Source: Undaria pinnatifida (Eukaryota > Sar > Phaeophyceae > Laminariales > Alariaceae). From it: a DNA stretch of 64,000 bases. Of the stretch, positions 50,401 through 58,820 are shown piece after piece. The translations under genes and the position numbers were made by a program. How positions within the stretch are numbered: position 1 is the first letter of the stretch; the number at the start of each line of letters is the position of its first letter. The stretch lies in contig JABAKD010000011.1 in assembly GCA_012845835.1 (NCBI GenBank), forward strand, positions 8,618,381-8,682,380, written 5' to 3'. Below the pieces are notes generated by a model, which ran no database searches, was not told where the DNA came from, and saw only the letters and a program-made list of their open reading frames with translations.

Positions 50401-53400
50401 AACAATAAAAAAAAAAAAACGCTGAACTCACGAACGTTTGCTTACGATAAAAAGAATAAGTCGAACAGCTCTACAAACATTCTGGATAACTGTGGTCCAC
50501 CCCACCCCACCCCCCCCAGACTACCACCATATAATCAGAGCTATATTGGCTCCTCCCAAAACAACATTCTCGCAATGTCGGTAAATACCCCCCGGTTATT
50601 TTTGGTGCAAGCAATGCCTCCCTGGTCGGTAAAAACTCGACATGCTCCGTCAGGACATTGTGGGGATGCGAGGGTCTGTAGTCATATTACAGTCGACCCC
50701 GCTTTAAAGACGCACATGGGTTTTTTTTTTCAGGGCGTCTTTAACCCGGGGAATCGTCTTTAACTTTCCGGGGACAATAACTCCCCTTCCCCGGGGTCAA
50801 CGGAGACGTAACCTACGTCAAACGACGCGCCATTTCAGCAGGAATACTGGCATGACAGGCAAACGCCGAAAAAGAATCACCACGCCGTTGTAGGTATGTA
50901 GAATTTAAGTTTTCGCGGACATCACCTCCACCCGCGCCAACCTGAGAAACTACAACCTTGGCGCTGCACATAGACTACTTGCGTGTGTGGACTGCGCGTG
51001 CTTTGCGTTCGTATTTACAAACAAGGGAACCTGTATTCGAGTACATTTAGTCTCTCGTTGGCCCACTTGAAAATCACTCCTCTGAAGCCTACGCTTGATG
51101 TAGTCACCACATGAAAAATATGCGTACTGCCGTTTCAACGTCACGTACCAACCAGACAGCCACCTGCGCCCGGAACCACACAGCTCGAGTACAGGGGGAA
51201 AATAACACCATGAAGCACGAAACACGCACAACCCTGAAACAAAGAGAGCTCACTCCACTGCAGTTTTAAAAACCGGATCCACACAGAGCATGAAACATGT
51301 TTGCCGAGCGGAGCAAAATCACAGATCGCACCAGCGACCTTAGCCCAAAGAACGGCATTCCCAAACTACGACTTCCATGCATCACGAAGGGTGGACTGCA
51401 CCTCACCCCTCCCCTTCGCTCTACGCTTGACTTGAGTTTCATGTGTAAACGAATGAACGGTTCTCGAAAGAAGGAATAGCGATTCGCGACCGCAATACGC
51501 GTGCATGGGTCGCCCGCAAGGGCACTCATGAATCGATGACACAAGCATAGACTTTGTCGTGCACGTTGGTTCACCACACGGCCTCAAGCCGGCGGCAGAC
51601 GACCCGCCAGTAGACGGGAGGAATCCATACCCACAGGTAGCAGCGTCGAAAGCAGCAGACCGCTGTTTGAGCAGCTTCGCGAGATGAATTTTGGGGGGGC
51701 CGTGGAATGGAATTGGAGAAAAAACGACACCCCCCTACTGTATGTCCTATCTGCGGGCCACCATGGTTCTGTAAAAAATGTCGTCTTTATAGCGGGGAGT
51801 TGACTTAAGCCGAGCGTCTTTAAAGCGGGGACGACTGTATACGACAACGGCTATGCGAGAAAAGGGGAAACCCTTCCCACGCTGCCCCAAAATCAGCCGC
51901 ACAGTCAACAAGGACACTCCCACGTCCACCGTTCCCGGGTGCCTCCCGAGGCGTTTATCTCTCACCGAACCGCGATGAGTTGTCGTTCCTAACCGTCTTC
52001 GCGTTACCGAACGCCTCCAGCACGACCGTGGACTCAAGCAGACACCTTTCCATGCCAGCGGCGCCATCAGCCGCTAAGGCACACGCGCCCCCGCCCCCGC
52101 TCCCGGACCTCTTGCCGGCGTCAACGTCAACGCTGACAGCCTTCGAGGCGGCGATAAGGTACTTCATCACGTACCTAACAAATATGAGTATTGTGCGGGG
52201 TGGAGGTGGTGGTGAGACGAAGGGATTTGAGAAAAATCGAGTCATGCTCGAAGAAAGGCGAACACACACAAAGAAAAAATACCAAATATATATATATATA
52301 TATATGACGCATAAAACCGACCACACAAGCCAAAGATACAACCCTCCCCCGCCCCCCTGCCGACGCATTCCTGAGCAAATACTTAAAAGAGACACCGCTC
52401 GCCCAACCTCGCGTGCGTATCGGGGGGCGGGGGGGAGGCTTACTTGGCAGCCTCTGTCTTTCCGGCGCCGCTCTCTCCCGTAATGATGATGCTCTGGTCA
52501 CGCTTACGCCTACCCGCAACGCCGCCCGACAGTCGCCCCGCCGTCGGGTCTGTCATGAAGCGATGCGCCTTGTCAGCTACCGCGTAAACGTGGGGGTGGT
52601 CAAGCACCTACAGTAGGGGGAAGAAAGGGGGGAGCGGGCGGGTTATTGAACGCTATAAAAAAGCTGCAAATAAGATGCCGAAGAGAGCTGGAATCTGGTC
52701 CGGGGAAGATAAGAAAGAAGGGAATTGGGCCCATCCACGAAGGAGACGAACACTAAAAAAATGCGTCGGGCGTATCATTAGTGCCACGTATGTAGGCCGT
52801 CGACGAGGTAGAAGAACTACTCATATCGCAAAGACGACCATTCCACCTATACAAAATTCTGACATACTTCCATAGTCAGCCAAGGCGGCAACGATACGCG
52901 AACCCCCCCAAAAAAAGTGATCCCCTTCGCCCAAAGCTAACCCTGCCAAACAAAAAAAACACGAACACATTCAATGTCCTATACAACGCGATGCGCAAAC
53001 CTACACCCCCAATGCCTGCCCAAGGCGGAGCTACAACTCACCGAGTCGCCCTTGGCCCGGCTACCACCTCCTCCGCTACCCTTTCTTCCCTCTCCGGCAC
53101 CGTCAGTGCCAGCCCCCCCATCCTTCCAGCCGACGCGCGCGCCTCCGCCACCAGTACCATCGCTAAAGGTAACGCTGGCTCCCCCTCCGCTGCCGCGGCC
53201 GTCCCGCAACGGCGCGCCCCCAGCGCCCGCTCCTGGGACACCCACAGATCCGCCACTACTGCTTTGGCGCTGGTTTTGTTGATGTTTGGTGGCGTTTTCC
53301 TCGTCAGGGTGTTCATCGCAGTCGCTTTCACCGTCACCGTCGTGGTACATGATGTCCATCTCCGAGAGCCGGCCGGCGCCCGAGGTGATCCTGCAAAAAA

Positions 53401-56400
53401 AAATAATAATAACAGGGGGGTTAAATCTAGAATACGACAGAAAAAAGGGGAAAACACAACACCTTCATACATAATTCAGGCATTTTTTATAACCTCAACA
53501 CTGCTGCTGCCACGTCGGATGTTCACGTTATGATGGTTCGTCCTTCAAGCTAGCTTGTACTTGGTACAATATTTGCGACTACCCGCACGTGCTTAATTCA
53601 GAGGCGTGGTGCCCGAAATAGAGTTTGCTACCCGAAGATAGAGTTTGTAGTGATTTTTCGAGGCAGAGAAGGGCTACAATTGAAAACATACCTGAACAAC
53701 GGAAAGGGGGGGGGGGGGGGGGGGGGGCATGTCTTTCTGATTTAGAACCTGGTGGCGAAGCAAAAATATTTAGATAGCAAGCAACAACTAGGCTCCAGCC
53801 CCACTCAAGTTAGGGCCCAGACCACCCGGTCTTACAGAGATGTCGAGCCAAATTGTATGATATGGTCCTGTCACTGTCACTCGCAGCTGGGACTATCCTC
53901 TAAAGCCATTACCGTACCGGCAGGTTTTCGGCGATGTGCACATCGCTGTAGGTTGCCGGTCGACACTGGGGTGAGCATCAGACGCGAGTAACCTTCTTGG
54001 GACTTGAAAGAAACAAATTAACACTACGCGTAGTTCCAAGTAACTTGTGGCCACATTGAGGTTTCCATTATGAGCGGGATTCCTCCGGTAAGGACAACGC
54101 ACCCTCCCCCCCATCACCCGACTTCGCGATGGTTCCCGTTCGCCTCGCCCCAAACTTTCACAACAGCAAACCCTCGCTACCTTTGAACCACCTCCGTCAC
54201 CCCCCCCCCCTCTACTTTGCAATATAGCTACCCCCCCTATCCATTGTGGGGATTCTAGGGTCTACGGTTTTCAGACTATGGCCAGGCAAGACAATGAGTA
54301 CACCCCGCCCCCCCAACGCCCTCCCGCCAACCCCGTCACCTGCGGTTGATGGTGTCCGTATTGTCGTGCGGCATGCTGTACAAGAGCGGGATAGTCTTGT
54401 ACGGGTTGACGGAGATGAGGACGTCTCCCGTGTATGTGTAAATGTCGTCGTTCGCAAAGCGGGTGTGCAGCAGGCTCAGCAGCGCTGCCTCGTGGAGGCT
54501 GTTTAGCTTGGCCGCATCCTGGTGAGAGTGATACAGGGGAGCATTAGGTGGAAGGTGACGCGTGAGGATAACGAGCGAGGCTGTTTAGCTTGGCCGCATC
54601 CTGGTGAGAGTGATACAGGGGAGCATTAGGTGGAAGGTGACGCGTGAGGATAACGAGCGGCGGCAACCAAACAATAAAAAAACCCCATCGTGACCTAACA
54701 TGCTGGCAGACGGTCATTTTGGTGGAGCCAAGGCCTGCTCGAACCAAACCCACTGCTGACCAGATGCCGAGCACAAAACAAGAGGGCAGAAGAGACCCCC
54801 CTCAATGAAAAGCCCTGACCCCATTGAGAAACCCTGCGGGCGCAACTTGTGAGCCCCCGTTTTCGTCTACCCAAGAACATTCCCTCAACGTGGACCACCT
54901 CATCCCGGCCTTTCCTTGACCCTGCCTCTCTCTCCCGCCACGCGCAGCAAACGCCGGACCCCCCCATTCCCTCCCTGCTGCCCTCCACCCCCCCCCCGCA
55001 TTTCAAAAGCCTGTGAATCCCCATCGTAGTACTCCCTCACCTCAAGGTAAAGCGAGTGAGAAGGGTCCCACGCCCTGGTGTTGGCGCGAGGAACCTCGAA
55101 CGATTCGTCGCAGATGCCGGGGATGCTGACGGTGGCGTACTCTTTCGTCAGCCGGCCGAGCCGTGCCAGTCGCCACACATCCTGACGGTCGGGTATCCAA
55201 ACCTGACGACGACGCCAAAAATAGGATGCGTCGCCGCAGACAGCACGCGTCAGCACACCATAATAAACATGTCAACACAAATAGTAGGGCTCCCCCGCAA
55301 TAAGCCGGTGGCGCGCGAGAGCAACATCACCGCCTTCATGGGAGAAGCCCGCCTCATGCATTCCAGGTCACGAGTGCAATTCGCGAGTGGCGCCAAGCGA
55401 TAATGACCGCGCCTTATGCAGGGAGTATCGCCTTGCTTAGACCGCACTATTGGGGGACCCGTTCCGCAGTGTATTCATGTATTACACAAAGAAAATCACC
55501 CCACACTTATTGTCAGACGTTTTGCCCCGTAAACGCGGATGGATGCAGTTCTAAAGCGGGTAATAAAGGCGATATGGTAGAACAACGGCAGTGTACGGCA
55601 AAAACAAGCAAACAGGGAGGCAAGGTAGCATTCGTTACCCCATTGTTTCGACGAGCATTACCGGAGGCACAAAAGCACACACATATCAGATTTTATGAAA
55701 AGAAAAAAAAAAAATTGTCAAGGATATGCCGCAGCGGTATGATACGCATCAACAAGATAATAAAACATTGAAGAGCCGGATCGTATAGCCTACGGTAGCG
55801 TATGAGCGAAAGCAGGCGATGAGCCGCCGCCTCAGCACTCGTCGACGCAAGACGAAAACTTTTACAAGGATGGATGGGATTCTCGCCGAGCAACCCTGAT
55901 TGATTTGCCCCGGAAACAGCAGCACGCACGATGCTGCTGGCAGGTTTGCCATCGAAGGACGGGATGGAGGGTAAGAGATGTGCTATACAGCAGCGTTCAG
56001 ACTATGCAGCGAGCTAACTTGGTACGCAGCATTATCGTAGCTGCGGCGAACACAGCTCCCTTACCCCAACCCGGGGGTGTGCGTGCTCATGTTACGGATA
56101 TTCATTGTTCTCAAGGAGGGGAGAATACCAATACGAACGTTCACGGCGCGAGGTAATGACGCCCTACAGGGGACAATAGCAAACAGGCCTGAGTCATCGA
56201 CGCACGTAACACAGAGCTTGCAGAGCTGTACATAGATCAATATTCATATACACCAGACAAAGACTACTTGTACCACTTGGTAAGAGATAACGCCGGCGAG
56301 CGACCGTTGAACCCCCCCCCGAAACAGTGCAACAAAGAACAATGGTTGGCCCCATACTTCCTGTTAGGTACCTGGTACCCGGTATACTGCTGAACCATGT

Positions 56401-57868
56401 ACCTGGCAATGAATTCCTGTAGGTTAATGCAATGTCTGGGTTAACTCTTCGGAGATGCTGATCGTGCATCTTGAACGAAAGCAAGCAGCTGCATATACCA
56501 GGTATACGTGCAAAAAAAAACATATATCAACGACAACGTCTTGTCGGAGGCCTGGTATAAAACCCACCTGACTTTTGCCTGAGAGAGTGGTTTACGTACC
56601 AAGGTAGATGCCGCTTCTGTGTCCGAAAAATTTAGAGATCATGAGTGATCTTGGGACGAGAAGCAAACCCACAATAAGAAACTAATTTTTTCCTTTCACG
56701 AATATTCTTGCGCTGCACTACTGCTGTGTACTTCAAATACGAATACCAGGAATTACATTGCACGCGCTTGCGGCATTCGGGAGGATCAATACTTCATCTG
56801 CCCTTTGACTGGCCGGGACTGATATCCCAGTCCGTTGTTGCGTTCATACGCTTTAGACGAGATACGAGCAAAGGGTTCGCACGGAGAGACAGACGACTAT
56901 TCGTCCAGCACCACCAACAATTATCGCCAACGTGCGTACCTGGCGGGAACATTGATTGAGTTCTTTGTTATTCATGCAATATCATATCATAGCATTTCAA
57001 ACGATCATACGATGTGGTACATGATAGCCTGCTGCAGCTCAGCAGCACCTGGTAAACCGGTACCGTACAACAGGAAGCCTGATTGTTAACAACGTGTATC
57101 AGGTCACAGATGCAGTGCTTCGCACTCGCACTGATAACCAGGCGAGAGGTGTAAACGAATACAGCAATGTGGTAGTCTCTTACCCGAGGGTACGAAATAT
57201 GACGTGCCTTGTACCAGGGCTACTGCTGTGGACCAGAAGACACTGATTTGACTATCGGATTATCGGTGTGCATTCGCATCACGCACCTTGCCGAGCTCCA
57301 TCTATACTACTTTTAGAGTGCCACTGCTGCTGCCGTTGTTCCACAAAAGACATCGTGTGTATTGCTCGTGCTGCAACGAACGATGGAAAAAAAACGCCAC
57401 ATTTGTACCTAAAGCTGTCATCGTGGATAGACGGGCGCCTCGTGCTTATCGTGAACCAGGTGTGCGGCGGCGCCGGCACGATTATACCAGCGTTACACCG
57501 CTGCAACCGCCCACGCCCGTGTTCCATACCACTACTGCTGCAATCGCACCACACAACCTCAAAGTGCCCCGCGTCTTCAATCACAGCAGTACTACTGCTG
57601 TTGTGCATCAAACGTAGGGCAGGAAACCGCCCTCACTCACGTGCGAGACAGCTTCGGGGTCCATGTCCAGAGTACGCTGCCTATCAGCCCCGCTGTTGTT
57701 GCTCGAAAACTCGCTCATGCCGCCCCCGCTCGCGTAAGGCGCAATCAAAGACTGCCGATGCTGTTGCTGTAGCTGTAGCTGCTGCTGTTCCTGCTGCTGC
57801 TGCTGCTGAGCAGCGGTCAGCAATGCCGTGGCGCCATCCTTACCCTTCGCCCGTTTAGCGAAGGTCAT
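26130..57868 (-). CDS. Myosin heavy chain with ankyrin, PH and C2-like tail (36 exons)
   Basis: An actin-based, ATP-driven motor. Thirty-six exons chain in phase from ATG 57868 to TAA 26130, about 2022 residues: polyQ N-terminus (1-76), motor (about 77-1075), IQ neck (about 1085-1260), ankyrin repeats (about 1297-1361), PH domain split by a Gly/Ser insertion (about 1443-1640), more ankyrin repeats (about 1659-1766) and a C2-like module (about 1767-1912). GESGAGKT (350-357), NDNSSRFG (switch I) and DIFGFE (switch II) are all intact, so the motor should be active. No coiled coil long enough for a two-headed filament myosin is seen, so a cargo- or membrane-linked motor is likely. All junctions are GT-AG except two GC-AG. 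The class is not one I can name with certainty; ankyrin- and PH-bearing tails point to a protist class. The last exon is the weakest. Confidence 0.9.
27180..27620 (+). repeat. GCCACC-rich satellite-like repeat with 125-bp duplication
   Basis: Short GCCACCCGC and TAAGCCAC units; a block of about 125 bp (near 27197-27320) containing CTTGACCCGCCCTAAGAGCC and GCTACCCGCTGGGTATTT is repeated at about 27328-27452. It lies in the proposed last myosin intron. Confidence 0.75.
27939..28027 (-). repeat. TTAACCCCTTT palindromic-end repeat, copy 1
   Basis: About 90 bp beginning TTAACCCCTTTACAACTGGA and ending CTTTAAAGGGTTTAA, so its ends are inverted repeats. Opposite in orientation to the copies at 39708 and 43883. 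Lies between the proposed last two myosin exons. Confidence 0.7.
28321..29776 (-). CDS. Myosin exons 33-35: C2-like module
   Basis: Exons 29648-29776, 28983-29213, 28321-28399. The chain [66 protein letters not shown] and [10 protein letters not shown] alternates strands in the way of a C2 beta sandwich (PF-I-ISV-D-xxG, W-x-x-x-x-x-MQNP, L-F-V-D). The acidic calcium-binding loops of typical C2 domains are not obvious, so calcium-independent lipid or protein binding is more likely. The fold call is from pattern only. Confidence 0.6.
29221..29275 (+). repeat. (GGGTT)n pentamer repeat
   Basis: Seven to eight GGGTT units immediately next to the acceptor of myosin exon 34 (intron side). On the coding strand it reads AACCC and so forms the pyrimidine- and C-rich end of the intron. 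Confidence 0.85.
30271..31791 (-). CDS. Myosin exons 31-32: second ankyrin block
   Basis: Exon 31 (31701-31791) reads [20 protein letters not shown] and GRVQIAAWL. Exon 32 (30271-30501) reads [40 protein letters not shown] and [20 protein letters not shown]: two or three standard ankyrin repeats in which the second half matches the consensus closely. The PH domain therefore sits between two ankyrin blocks. Confidence 0.88.
30676..30845 (+). repeat. Dispersed repeat, copy 2 (first copy at 11757)
   Basis: Matches 11757-11955 over most of its length (GAAGGGCCCGCTATGTGACC, GGATCTGAGTTACTACTGGG), slightly shorter. Lies in the myosin intron just upstream of exon 32's acceptor. Confidence 0.65.
31055..31335 (+). 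repeat. ~44-bp tandem repeat, GAGTACTTCGAGCTGAAATG
   Basis: Six or so imperfect units combine CAAGCCAGTACCTGGAGTAC with TTCGAGCTGAAATGACTGAG. The unit contains repeated GTAC palindromes. Intron between myosin exons 31 and 32. Confidence 0.8.
31832..31923 (+). repeat. TTAACCCCTTT palindromic-end repeat, decayed copy
   Basis: Shares CCCCTCCCTATGCTAA, AATTTTGTCCCAAA and ACGGCTTTCCAGTT with the other copies, but both ends are mutated. Confidence 0.55.
32473..34706 (-). CDS. Myosin exons 27-30: split PH domain
   Basis: Exons 34557-34706, 34040-34132, 33073-33483, 32473-32618. Exon 28 reads [20 protein letters not shown] then [11 protein letters not shown], the first strands of a PH domain with the basic K-R-R/K-R-W pattern used for phosphoinositide binding. 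Exon 29 inserts about 100 Gly/Ser/Pro-rich residues ([18 protein letters not shown]) before [20 protein letters not shown] and GRLYFK. Exon 30 ends the fold with [18 protein letters not shown], the C-terminal helix with its invariant Trp. PH domains direct proteins to membranes; here the domain is interrupted in its middle by the flexible insertion. Confidence 0.8.
34895..35150 (+). repeat. AAGGCGGT-family repeat
   Basis: Contains two successive copies of the order GTCCCCCAA / ACCCATATAAGGCGGTCTGA, then CTATAAGGCGGTCAA, GCTTGGCGAGTCTGGGAAAT, CTCATAACTT and CTACAAGGCGGTCA. Same family as 24966, 55270 and 60250. Myosin intron between exons 26 and 27. Confidence 0.75.
35573..35710 (+). repeat. 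Near-exact 79-bp direct repeat
   Basis: ATCAACGAAACAGCACACCA followed by GCACACGTATTTATGTCATT and ATCACAACCGCCACCAC occurs at about 35568 and again at about 35651. The copies are almost identical, so the duplication is recent. Confidence 0.85.
35817..36476 (-). CDS. Myosin exons 25-26: first ankyrin block
   Basis: Exon 25 (36287-36476) reads [20 protein letters not shown] and [20 protein letters not shown] then KFLASRANG, two ankyrin repeats with the TPLHHAA core. The end of exon 24 ([20 protein letters not shown]) is a preceding half repeat. Exon 26 (35817-35909) reads [19 protein letters not shown], a linker. Ankyrin repeats bind protein partners, here probably cargo adaptors. Confidence 0.85.
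36945..41741 (-). CDS. Myosin exons 20-24: IQ-motif neck
   Basis: Exons 41661-41741, 40635-40757, 38776-38930, 37791-37898, 36945-37172. After [15 protein letters not shown] come IQ-like units: [78 protein letters not shown] and [19 protein letters not shown]. These bind calmodulin-like light chains and make the lever arm, here six or seven units long with some degenerate. The segment [12 protein letters not shown] in exon 23 is a short charged helix, not a long coiled coil. Exon 23 ends at a second GC donor, AGGAG|GCAAGC, which is the only in-phase join. Confidence 0.88.
37780..37790 (-). other. GC-AG intron donor in the myosin gene (intron 23)
   Basis: Exon 23 ends ATGAGGAG and the intron begins GCAAGC. 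It leaves AG, completed to AGG by the first base of exon 24 (GGCTGCCGCAATG), giving [11 protein letters not shown] in frame. The nearest GT sites lie further in and break the frame. Confidence 0.65.
38352..38440 (-). pseudogene. Decayed copy 1 of an IQ-motif exon (myosin)
   Basis: On the minus strand this reads [20 protein letters not shown], aligning with [20 protein letters not shown] of exon 22. The DNA words CTCCTGC(G/A)GCAGGCGGAACT and CCCGCGCC are shared with exon 22 at spacing of about 439 bp. The frame is open, but the IQ core residues (AVLIQKR) are mostly lost and no good splice sites are seen. Confidence 0.65.
38555..38650 (-). pseudogene. Decayed copy 2 of an IQ-motif exon (myosin)
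   Basis: On the minus strand it opens [10 protein letters not shown], almost identical to [10 protein letters not shown] of exon 22, then a G-run expansion shifts the frame and the AREFRLLQ part is only readable as DNA similarity (CTACCTCCTGCAGCA). Lies 229 bp from exon 22. Evidently a non-functional relic. Confidence 0.7.
39708..39794 (+). repeat. TTAACCCCTTT palindromic-end repeat, copy 2
   Basis: Begins TTAACCCCTTCAGAACCC, has CCCCTCCCTATGCTAAAT and ends GTTGTAACGGGGC. Directly abuts the minisatellite at 39795. Confidence 0.7.
39790..40435 (-). repeat. ~640-bp degenerate minisatellite, CTTCCAACGGGA unit
   Basis: Some 18 units of 30-40 bp, each built of TTCTTCCAACGGGAC plus TTTTTTCGCCTG. 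On the minus strand pieces of the array stay open and give Glu/Arg-rich repeats such as [14 protein letters not shown] and [12 protein letters not shown]. Stops break it at about 40194 and elsewhere, and it lies inside the intron between myosin exons 21 and 22. Confidence 0.8.
40990..41369 (+). repeat. 183-bp tandem duplication
   Basis: Two copies (40990-41172 and 41173 to about 41369) begin ACTGATATGATA and share TTTGCGGGTATAAA, TATCGACTTGTCAAAATGGT, GACTATCGATAGCCACAAGG and TATCGTGTTATCGG. The second copy has an expanded AT run. Myosin intron between exons 20 and 21. Confidence 0.9.
42337..47008 (-). CDS. Myosin exons 12-19: lower 50 kDa domain, actin site, converter
   Basis: Exons 46885-47008, 46344-46482, 45965-46057, 45482-45614, 44746-44996, 43489-43676, 43049-43115, 42337-42543. 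[20 protein letters not shown] and [19 protein letters not shown] form the relay helix. [20 protein letters not shown] is the strut region. Exon 16 is a Pro/Ser/Gly-rich loop-2-like stretch. Exon 17 carries [12 protein letters not shown], the actin-binding helix, and exon 18 [17 protein letters not shown], the SH1/SH2 helix region. Exon 19 ends FFQIGHTR, leading into VFL of the converter. Exon 13 uses a GC donor (CAG|GCGAGT). Exon 16 is the least conserved. Confidence 0.9.
43883..43972 (+). repeat. TTAACCCCTTT palindromic-end repeat, copy 3
   Basis: The best preserved copy: TTAACCCCTTTAGAGGCCCC at one end and GTTGTAAAGGGGCTAA at the other, with CGAACCCCTCCCTATACTAA and AATTTTGTCCTAAAAAACGG between. 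Ends form an inverted repeat of about 12 bp. Confidence 0.75.
45744..45775 (-). repeat. GACCATAGACCCTCGCA family, short copy
   Basis: Reverse-complement reads ATATGACCTTAGACCCTCGCATGC. Same core as copies near 19431, 50667, 54249 and 63775. Confidence 0.5.
46322..46343 (-). other. GC-AG intron donor in the myosin gene (intron 13)
   Basis: Exon 13 ends TTGCAG and the intron begins GCGAGT. Only this site joins NKALLQ to [11 protein letters not shown] in frame at the position where myosins need it. A GT twenty bases away would add out-of-family residues. CAG|GC fits the usual strong context of GC donors. Confidence 0.7.
47671..50212 (-). CDS. Myosin exons 7-11: upper 50 kDa domain to switch II
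   Basis: Exons 50070-50212, 49373-49465, 48677-48943, 48027/48026-48124, 47671-47773. They read [20 protein letters not shown] and [12 protein letters not shown], then [17 protein letters not shown], then [18 protein letters not shown] and LLHLGNIRF, then [15 protein letters not shown] (the DALAK-type helix) and [11 protein letters not shown], ending VGILDIF|G of switch [14 protein letters not shown] and LHLGNI are diagnostic for myosin. The DALAK sequence is diverged to DNRNGLVK. Confidence 0.92.
50690..51837. mobile_element. 1.15-kb DNA transposon with inverted ends and TA target duplication
   Basis: The left end CAGTCGACCCCGCTTTAAAG and the right end, reverse-complemented, CAGTCGTCCCCGCTTTAAAG are terminal inverted repeats of about 24 bp, flanked by TA on both sides (50688-50689 and 51838-51839). 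TA duplication and a CAGTCG start are typical of the Tc1/mariner-pogo superfamily. CGTCTTTA-type words repeat inside each end. No transposase with a DDE triad is visible, so it is probably non-autonomous. The minus strand around 51470-51587 encodes a Cys/His-rich segment, [17 protein letters not shown]. The element lies in the myosin intron between exons 6 and 7 and would be removed by splicing. Confidence 0.8.
51966..53390 (-). CDS. Myosin exons 4-6: loop insertion, P-loop, switch I
   Basis: Exons 53042-53390, 52444-52607, 51966-52174. Exon 4 (about 116 residues, 190-306) is an acidic then Gly/Ser/Pro-rich insertion ([19 protein letters not shown] and long GGG runs) between the VNPYK strand and [12 protein letters not shown]; ordinary myosins have only a few residues here. 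Exon 5 holds the Walker A loop [12 protein letters not shown]. Exon 6 runs [13 protein letters not shown], a second Gly-rich insertion and [20 protein letters not shown] with NSSRFG, the switch I that contacts ATP. Splice phases 2, 2 and 1 all join correctly. Confidence 0.9.
53699..53728 (+). repeat. Long poly-G run in a myosin intron
   Basis: About 22 consecutive G after GGAAA, in the intron between exons 3 and 4. Similar runs occur at 25837-25857, 27747-27772 and 42628-42651. On the myosin coding strand they read poly-C. Confidence 0.8.
54249..54300 (-). repeat. GACCATAGACCCTCGCA family, copy in myosin intron
   Basis: Reverse-complement reads GGCCATAGTCTGAAAACCGTAGACCCTAGAATCC in order, a more diverged copy, about 40 bp inside the intron after exon 3. 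Confidence 0.45.
54340..57868 (-). CDS. Myosin exons 1-3: polyQ N-terminus and motor start
   Basis: Exons 57641-57868, 55041-55202, 54340-54518. Exon 1 has two Gln runs and ends EAVSH|GTGAGT. Exon 2 reads [20 protein letters not shown] then DPSHSLYLE, the N-terminal SH3-like subdomain with its V-W-x-P start. Exon 3 reads [20 protein letters not shown] and [15 protein letters not shown], both hallmark myosin segments. Exon 1 could have a further exon upstream, because TTTAAATATTTAG lies directly before its ATG and looks like an acceptor. Intron 1 is 2.4 kb. The acceptor of exon 3 has been duplicated (see 54498-54661). Confidence 0.85.
54498..54661 (+). repeat. 82-bp tandem duplication carrying a splice acceptor
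   Basis: Two nearly identical 82-bp units (54498-54579 and 54580-54661). Each contains, on the minus strand, CACTCTCACCAG|GATGCGGCCAAG, the acceptor and first ~20 bases of myosin exon 3. Only the copy next to exon 3 can be used productively; splicing to the outer copy reads [18 protein letters not shown] and then stops. Confidence 0.9.
55270..55460 (+). repeat. AAGGCGGT-family repeat, reverse orientation
   Basis: Reads GGCTCCCCCGCAATAAGCCGGT, ACCGCCTT, GTGGCGCCAAGCGATAATGA, CCGCGCCTTATGCAGG and CTATTGGGGGACCCG: the family words in mixed orientation. Lies in myosin intron 1. Confidence 0.6.
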
Positions 57869-58820
57869 CCTAAATATTTAAAATTCCTTTCACTATTGCG
57901 GTCGTACCGGTAGTTGCCCGGGCCTGACCGGCGGGTTCGGTTTGCTTTCGGGAGTGAATGTGAAAGCCCAGGGGCTAGCAAAACGAACTGAGTGAAAAAA
58001 AGCCGCGAACCTCACGATTGAGAGTCTGCCCAGCAAGAGGGCTGGCTCTTCGTAACCTGCTCGGCGCAAGCGAAGCGGGTCCCGAAGTAGAGCAGGGAGG
58101 TGGGTGCGCTGTACGTTAATCGTGCCAAGGTGGGAGGAGGCGCTAGCTTGCACAAGAAATACACACAGCAGAGGGCAGCATCGTTGCCGTTCGTAAGGAA
58201 CATAAGAGTGCTGGGAAATAAAGAGCCATACCATGGATGCGTAGGATAATAGAAGGAACGGACATACCTTGCGAACCGCAGGACTCTGTTTAACGGAGCG
58301 CCCGGATGAAGCTATCGGGACGAGCTTGAACCGCGTCTCTCGTGCTGTGACTGCTGTCAGGCGGGTTGCCCGTTTGTCCGGGGTTGCAGGAGGTGGCCCC
58401 TTCCAAAAAGTGTTGCGAGAAAAAGGTCAACGGTTTGCTTCCAGGGGAAAAAAAAAGGTTTTTTAGAGATAAAAAGGCAGCCCCTGAATAGGGGCTAACT
58501 GGCTAGCATGTAGCCCCAAAGCCCTCAAACACGCGGATACCAGCCTTGCGCCTGTTCCCTACCTGCCTAGTTATAGCACAGCTGTATTATGGTTCTGCGA
58601 GAACAGTAGAAGCAGAGGACGACCCAATGCTGCATGCTGTAGACGGAGAATACGTGCACCAACCTCGTCGAGGAGTACTGGTGATACCAACTTGAAGGTG
58701 CCCTTGTTTACACTAACCGTCATTTTGTTTTTTTGAAACTCTATTTCGGAGACGGGAGAGGGTCTATCGTTTATCACAACGAGCAGCTCCTTCTCCATCG
58801 GGCGGGCAGGTCGGATTGCC
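57869..58820. promoter_or_regulatory. Divergent intergenic promoter region
   Basis: The myosin start (minus) and the PDZ gene start (plus) are 952 bp apart with no other gene between, so the promoters of both must lie here or in leader introns. It includes an 18-bp palindrome AGCCCCTGAATAGGGGCT at 58479-58496. The PDZ start lies in CCATGG, so an ATG also opens on the minus strand into a 133-codon frame (58571-58972) with MEKELLVVINDRPSPVSEIE; this may be chance or an upstream leader of the myosin transcript. Confidence 0.5.
58479..58496. promoter_or_regulatory. 18-bp palindrome AGCCCCTGAATAGGGGCT
   Basis: Arms AGCCCC and GGGGCT are perfectly complementary around TGAATA. Located midway between the two divergent start codons, so a shared regulatory site is possible but unproved. 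Confidence 0.4.
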
